A stretch of 64,000 bases of DNA from Streptomyces sp. Tu 3180 (GTDB lineage: Bacteria; Actinomycetota; Actinomycetes; Streptomycetales; Streptomycetaceae), in NCBI RefSeq assembly GCF_009852415.1, contig NZ_WOXS01000002.1, positions 5,558,001 through 5,622,000 on the forward strand. Reading direction: 5' to 3'. Each line of letters begins with the position of its first letter. Within the stretch, counting starts at the first letter, position 1. Under the pieces are notes generated by a model, which was not told the origin of the DNA, made no database searches, and worked only from the letters and a program-made list of their open reading frames with translations. Positions 62,031 through 64,000 of this stretch are shown here, piece by piece. The position numbers and the translations under genes were made by a program.

Positions 62031-64000
62031 GTGAGCGACACCACCGATCTGATGGGCGCACGTGTCGAGGAGACCGCTGCCGCGCCCGCCACGGACGCTT
62101 CCGCGCCTGCCACCGGTGCCGGCTCCCGGCGGCGCCGCGGTACCGGCCTCGAGGGCATGGTGCTGGCCGAGCTGCAGCAGGTCGCATCCGGCCTCGGCAT
62201 CAGGGGCACCGCGCGCATGCGCAAGAGCCAGCTGATCGAGGTCATCAAGGAGGCGCAGGCCGCTGGTGGGGGCGCCCCCTCCGGGGAGGCCGCCCCGGCC
62301 AAGGCCGAGGCCGCCGAGACCAAGCCCAAGCGCCGCGCCACCTCCCGGGCCCGTACGGGCGAGGCCGCCGAGAAGAAGGCGGACGCCGGGGACGCGCAGG
62401 CCCCCGCCGAGAAGGCCGCGGCCCAGCAGCAGATCGAGATCCCGGGCCAGCCCTCCCCGAAGGCCTCCGCCCCGGCCGAGCAGGCCGCCGCCGAGGACGC
62501 CGCCCCCGCCGAGCGCCGCCGCCGTCGCGCCACCGCCGAGGCCGGTGCCCCGGCCGCCGCGACCGAGACGATCGCCGCCGAGGCGAAGGCCGAGACCTCG
62601 GCCCAGCCGCAGCAGGGCGAGGCCAGGTCCGACCACGAGGGTGGCGAGGGCCGCCGCCGCGACCGCCGTGAGCGCGGCCGCGACCGTGACCGCGGAGACC
62701 GTGGCGACCGCGGTGAGCGCGGCGACCGCGGTGAGCGCGGCGACCGGGGTGAGCGCGGTGAGCGTCGCGGCAAGGGCGACGACCAGCAGCAGAACCAGGG
62801 CGGCCAGGGCCGTCAGCAGAGCCAGCAGGGCGGCGGCCGTCAGGACGACGGCTACGACGAGGACGGCGGCGGCCGCCGTGGCCGCCGCGGGCGCTACCGC
62901 GACCGCCGTGGCCGCCGCGGCCGCGAGGACGTGCAGGAGCCGCAGATCGCCGAGGACGACGTCCTGATCCCGGTCGCGGGCATCCTCGACATCCTCGACA
63001 ACTACGCGTTCATCCGGACCTCCGGCTACCTGCCGGGCCCGAACGACGTGTACGTCTCCCTCGCCCAGGTCCGCAAGAACGGCCTGCGCAAGGGCGACCA
63101 CATCACCGGTGCGGTCCGCCAGCCCAAGGAAGGCGAGCGGCGCGAGAAGTTCAACGCGCTGGTCCGCCTGGACTCCGTCAACGGCATGGCGCCCGAACAC
63201 GGCCGCGGCCGCCCGGAGTTCAACAAGCTCACTCCGCTGTACCCGCAGGACCGCCTCCGCCTGGAGACGGACCCGGGCGTGCTGACCACCCGGATCATCG
63301 ACCTCGTGTCGCCGATCGGCAAGGGCCAGCGCGGTCTGATCGTGGCCCCGCCGAAGACCGGCAAGACCATGATCATGCAGGCGATCGCCAACGCGATCAC
63401 CCACAACAACCCCGAGTGCCACCTGATGGTCGTCCTCGTCGACGAGCGTCCGGAAGAGGTCACCGACATGCAGCGGTCGGTCAAGGGCGAGGTCATCTCC
63501 TCGACCTTCGACCGTCCGGCCGAGGACCACACCACGGTCGCCGAGCTCGCCATCGAGCGCGCCAAGCGCCTGGTGGAGCTGGGTCACGACGTCGTCGTGC
63601 TGCTCGACTCGATCACCCGCCTGGGCCGTGCGTACAACCTCGCCGCCCCGGCCTCCGGCCGCATCCTGTCCGGTGGTGTCGACTCGACCGCCCTGTACCC
63701 GCCGAAGCGCTTCTTCGGTGCGGCCCGCAACATCGAGGACGGCGGCTCGCTGACCATCCTCGCCACCGCCCTGGTGGACACCGGGTCCCGCATGGACGAG
63801 GTGATCTTCGAGGAGTTCAAGGGCACCGGCAACATGGAGCTCAAGCTCGACCGGAAGCTCGCCGACAAGCGCATCTTCCCCGCGGTGGACGTGGACGCGT
63901 CCGGCACCCGCAAGGAGGAGATCCTGCTCGGCGCCGAGGAGCTGGGCATCGTCTGGAAGCTGCGCCGGGTGCTGCACGCGCTCGACCAGCAACAGGCGAT
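62031..64000 (+). CDS. rho: Transcription termination factor Rho, 5' part
   Basis: 656 codons from a GTG (AGGGAAGGA upstream); the gene runs off the window before the last few domains end. The N-terminal RHO_N helix bundle (about 38-80) is followed by a long low-complexity insertion (about 80-300) of Ala/Glu then Arg/Gly/Asp, with GDRGER repeats (about 222-245). The RNA-binding cold-shock fold (about 310-385) and the ATPase core follow, with Walker A APPKTGKT near 439-446 and LLDSITRLGRA. Such insertions are typical of actinobacterial Rho and help RNA binding. Confidence 0.97.
   Translation, partial: MSDTTDLMGARVEETAAAPATDASAPATGAGSRRRRGTGLEGMVLAELQQVASGLGIRGTARMRKSQLIEVIKEAQAAGGGAPSGEAAPAKAEAAETKPKRRATSRARTGEAAEKKADAGDAQAPAEKAAAQQQIEIPGQPSPKASAPAEQAAAEDAAPAERRRRRATAEAGAPAAATETIAAEAKAETSAQPQQGEARSDHEGGEGRRRDRRERGRDRDRGDRGDRGERGDRGERGDRGERGERRGKGDDQQQNQGGQGRQQSQQGGGRQDDGYDEDGGGRRGRRGRYRDRRGRRGREDVQEPQIAEDDVLIPVAGILDILDNYAFIRTSGYLPGPNDVYVSLAQVRKNGLRKGDHITGAVRQPKEGERREKFNALVRLDSVNGMAPEHGRGRPEFNKLTPLYPQDRLRLETDPGVLTTRIIDLVSPIGKGQRGLIVAPPKTGKTMIMQAIANAITHNNPECHLMVVLVDERPEEVTDMQRSVKGEVISSTFDRPAEDHTTVAELAIERAKRLVELGHDVVVLLDSITRLGRAYNLAAPASGRILSGGVDSTALYPPKRFFGAARNIEDGGSLTILATALVDTGSRMDEVIFEEFKGTGNMELKLDRKLADKRIFPAVDVDASGTRKEEILLGAEELGIVWKLRRVLHALDQQQA

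Overview
The window is a Streptomyces chromosome segment. The DNA is very GC-rich with GC-biased third codon positions, GTG/TTG starts are common, and the content is typical of the genus: a conservon, ECF sigma factors, a Ku gene, and the order lysA-hom-thrC-thrB-rho. That order, with Ku and the PBP2/FtsW pair further left, matches the SCO5300-SCO5357 neighbourhood of S. coelicolor as I remember it; I could not run an alignment.

Left chromosomal arm (1-23,970). It opens inside a conservon (roadblock, DUF742 and GTPase genes) coupled to a StyA-like flavin monooxygenase. Next come a secreted NlpC/P60 endopeptidase, a TetR regulator beside an AurF-like diiron oxygenase, a PBP2/FtsW pair, a Gly/Asn/Gln repeat protein with an SH3-like tail, a phosphatase, a NERD-like protein, Ku, a class A PBP whose transpeptidase motifs are eroded, two divergent sigma-factor units, a His-rich metal-binding protein, a lipoprotein and an MFS exporter.

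Integrated island (23,971-54,320, about 30 kb). It is bounded by a 44-bp perfect direct repeat that is the 3' part of a tRNA-Arg(CCG) gene. The complete tRNA lies at the right end and the displaced 3' fragment at the left. The island carries a full DNA phosphorothioation locus: dndA divergent from dndBCDE, with a convergent phosphorothioation-associated methyltransferase. Downstream is a second, tightly coupled operon: a 682-aa multi-HTH protein with an Lsr2-like segment, a PLD-nuclease/SF2-helicase, a 54-aa small protein, a second DndD-like SMC ATPase with a C-x-C hook, and a phosphorothioation-associated small protein. It ends at a strong hairpin terminator. An SspE/GmrSD-like DUF262-DUF1524 protein follows. 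Dnd makes the sulfur mark; the second operon and the DUF262 protein are the likely mark-dependent defence arms. No dndFGH-like set is in the window.

The right third of the island (43.2-53.4 kb) is an insertion-sequence graveyard: a decayed IS5 fragment, an IS110 element, two identical 1,653-bp IS5-type elements in inverted orientation, a frameshift-type IS5 element, and an IS701 element inserted exactly in the CTAG at that element's edge. Between the inverted pair sits a remnant of an actinomycete integrative element (rep fragment, xis, int, coupled by 4-bp overlaps) with no transfer genes. The inverted pair could flip this integrase segment.

Right chromosomal arm (54,276-64,000): tRNA-Arg(CCG), a response regulator, a catalytically empty ArgRS-like protein, lysA, hom, thrC, thrB and the 5' part of rho with the long basic N-terminal insertion of actinobacterial Rho.
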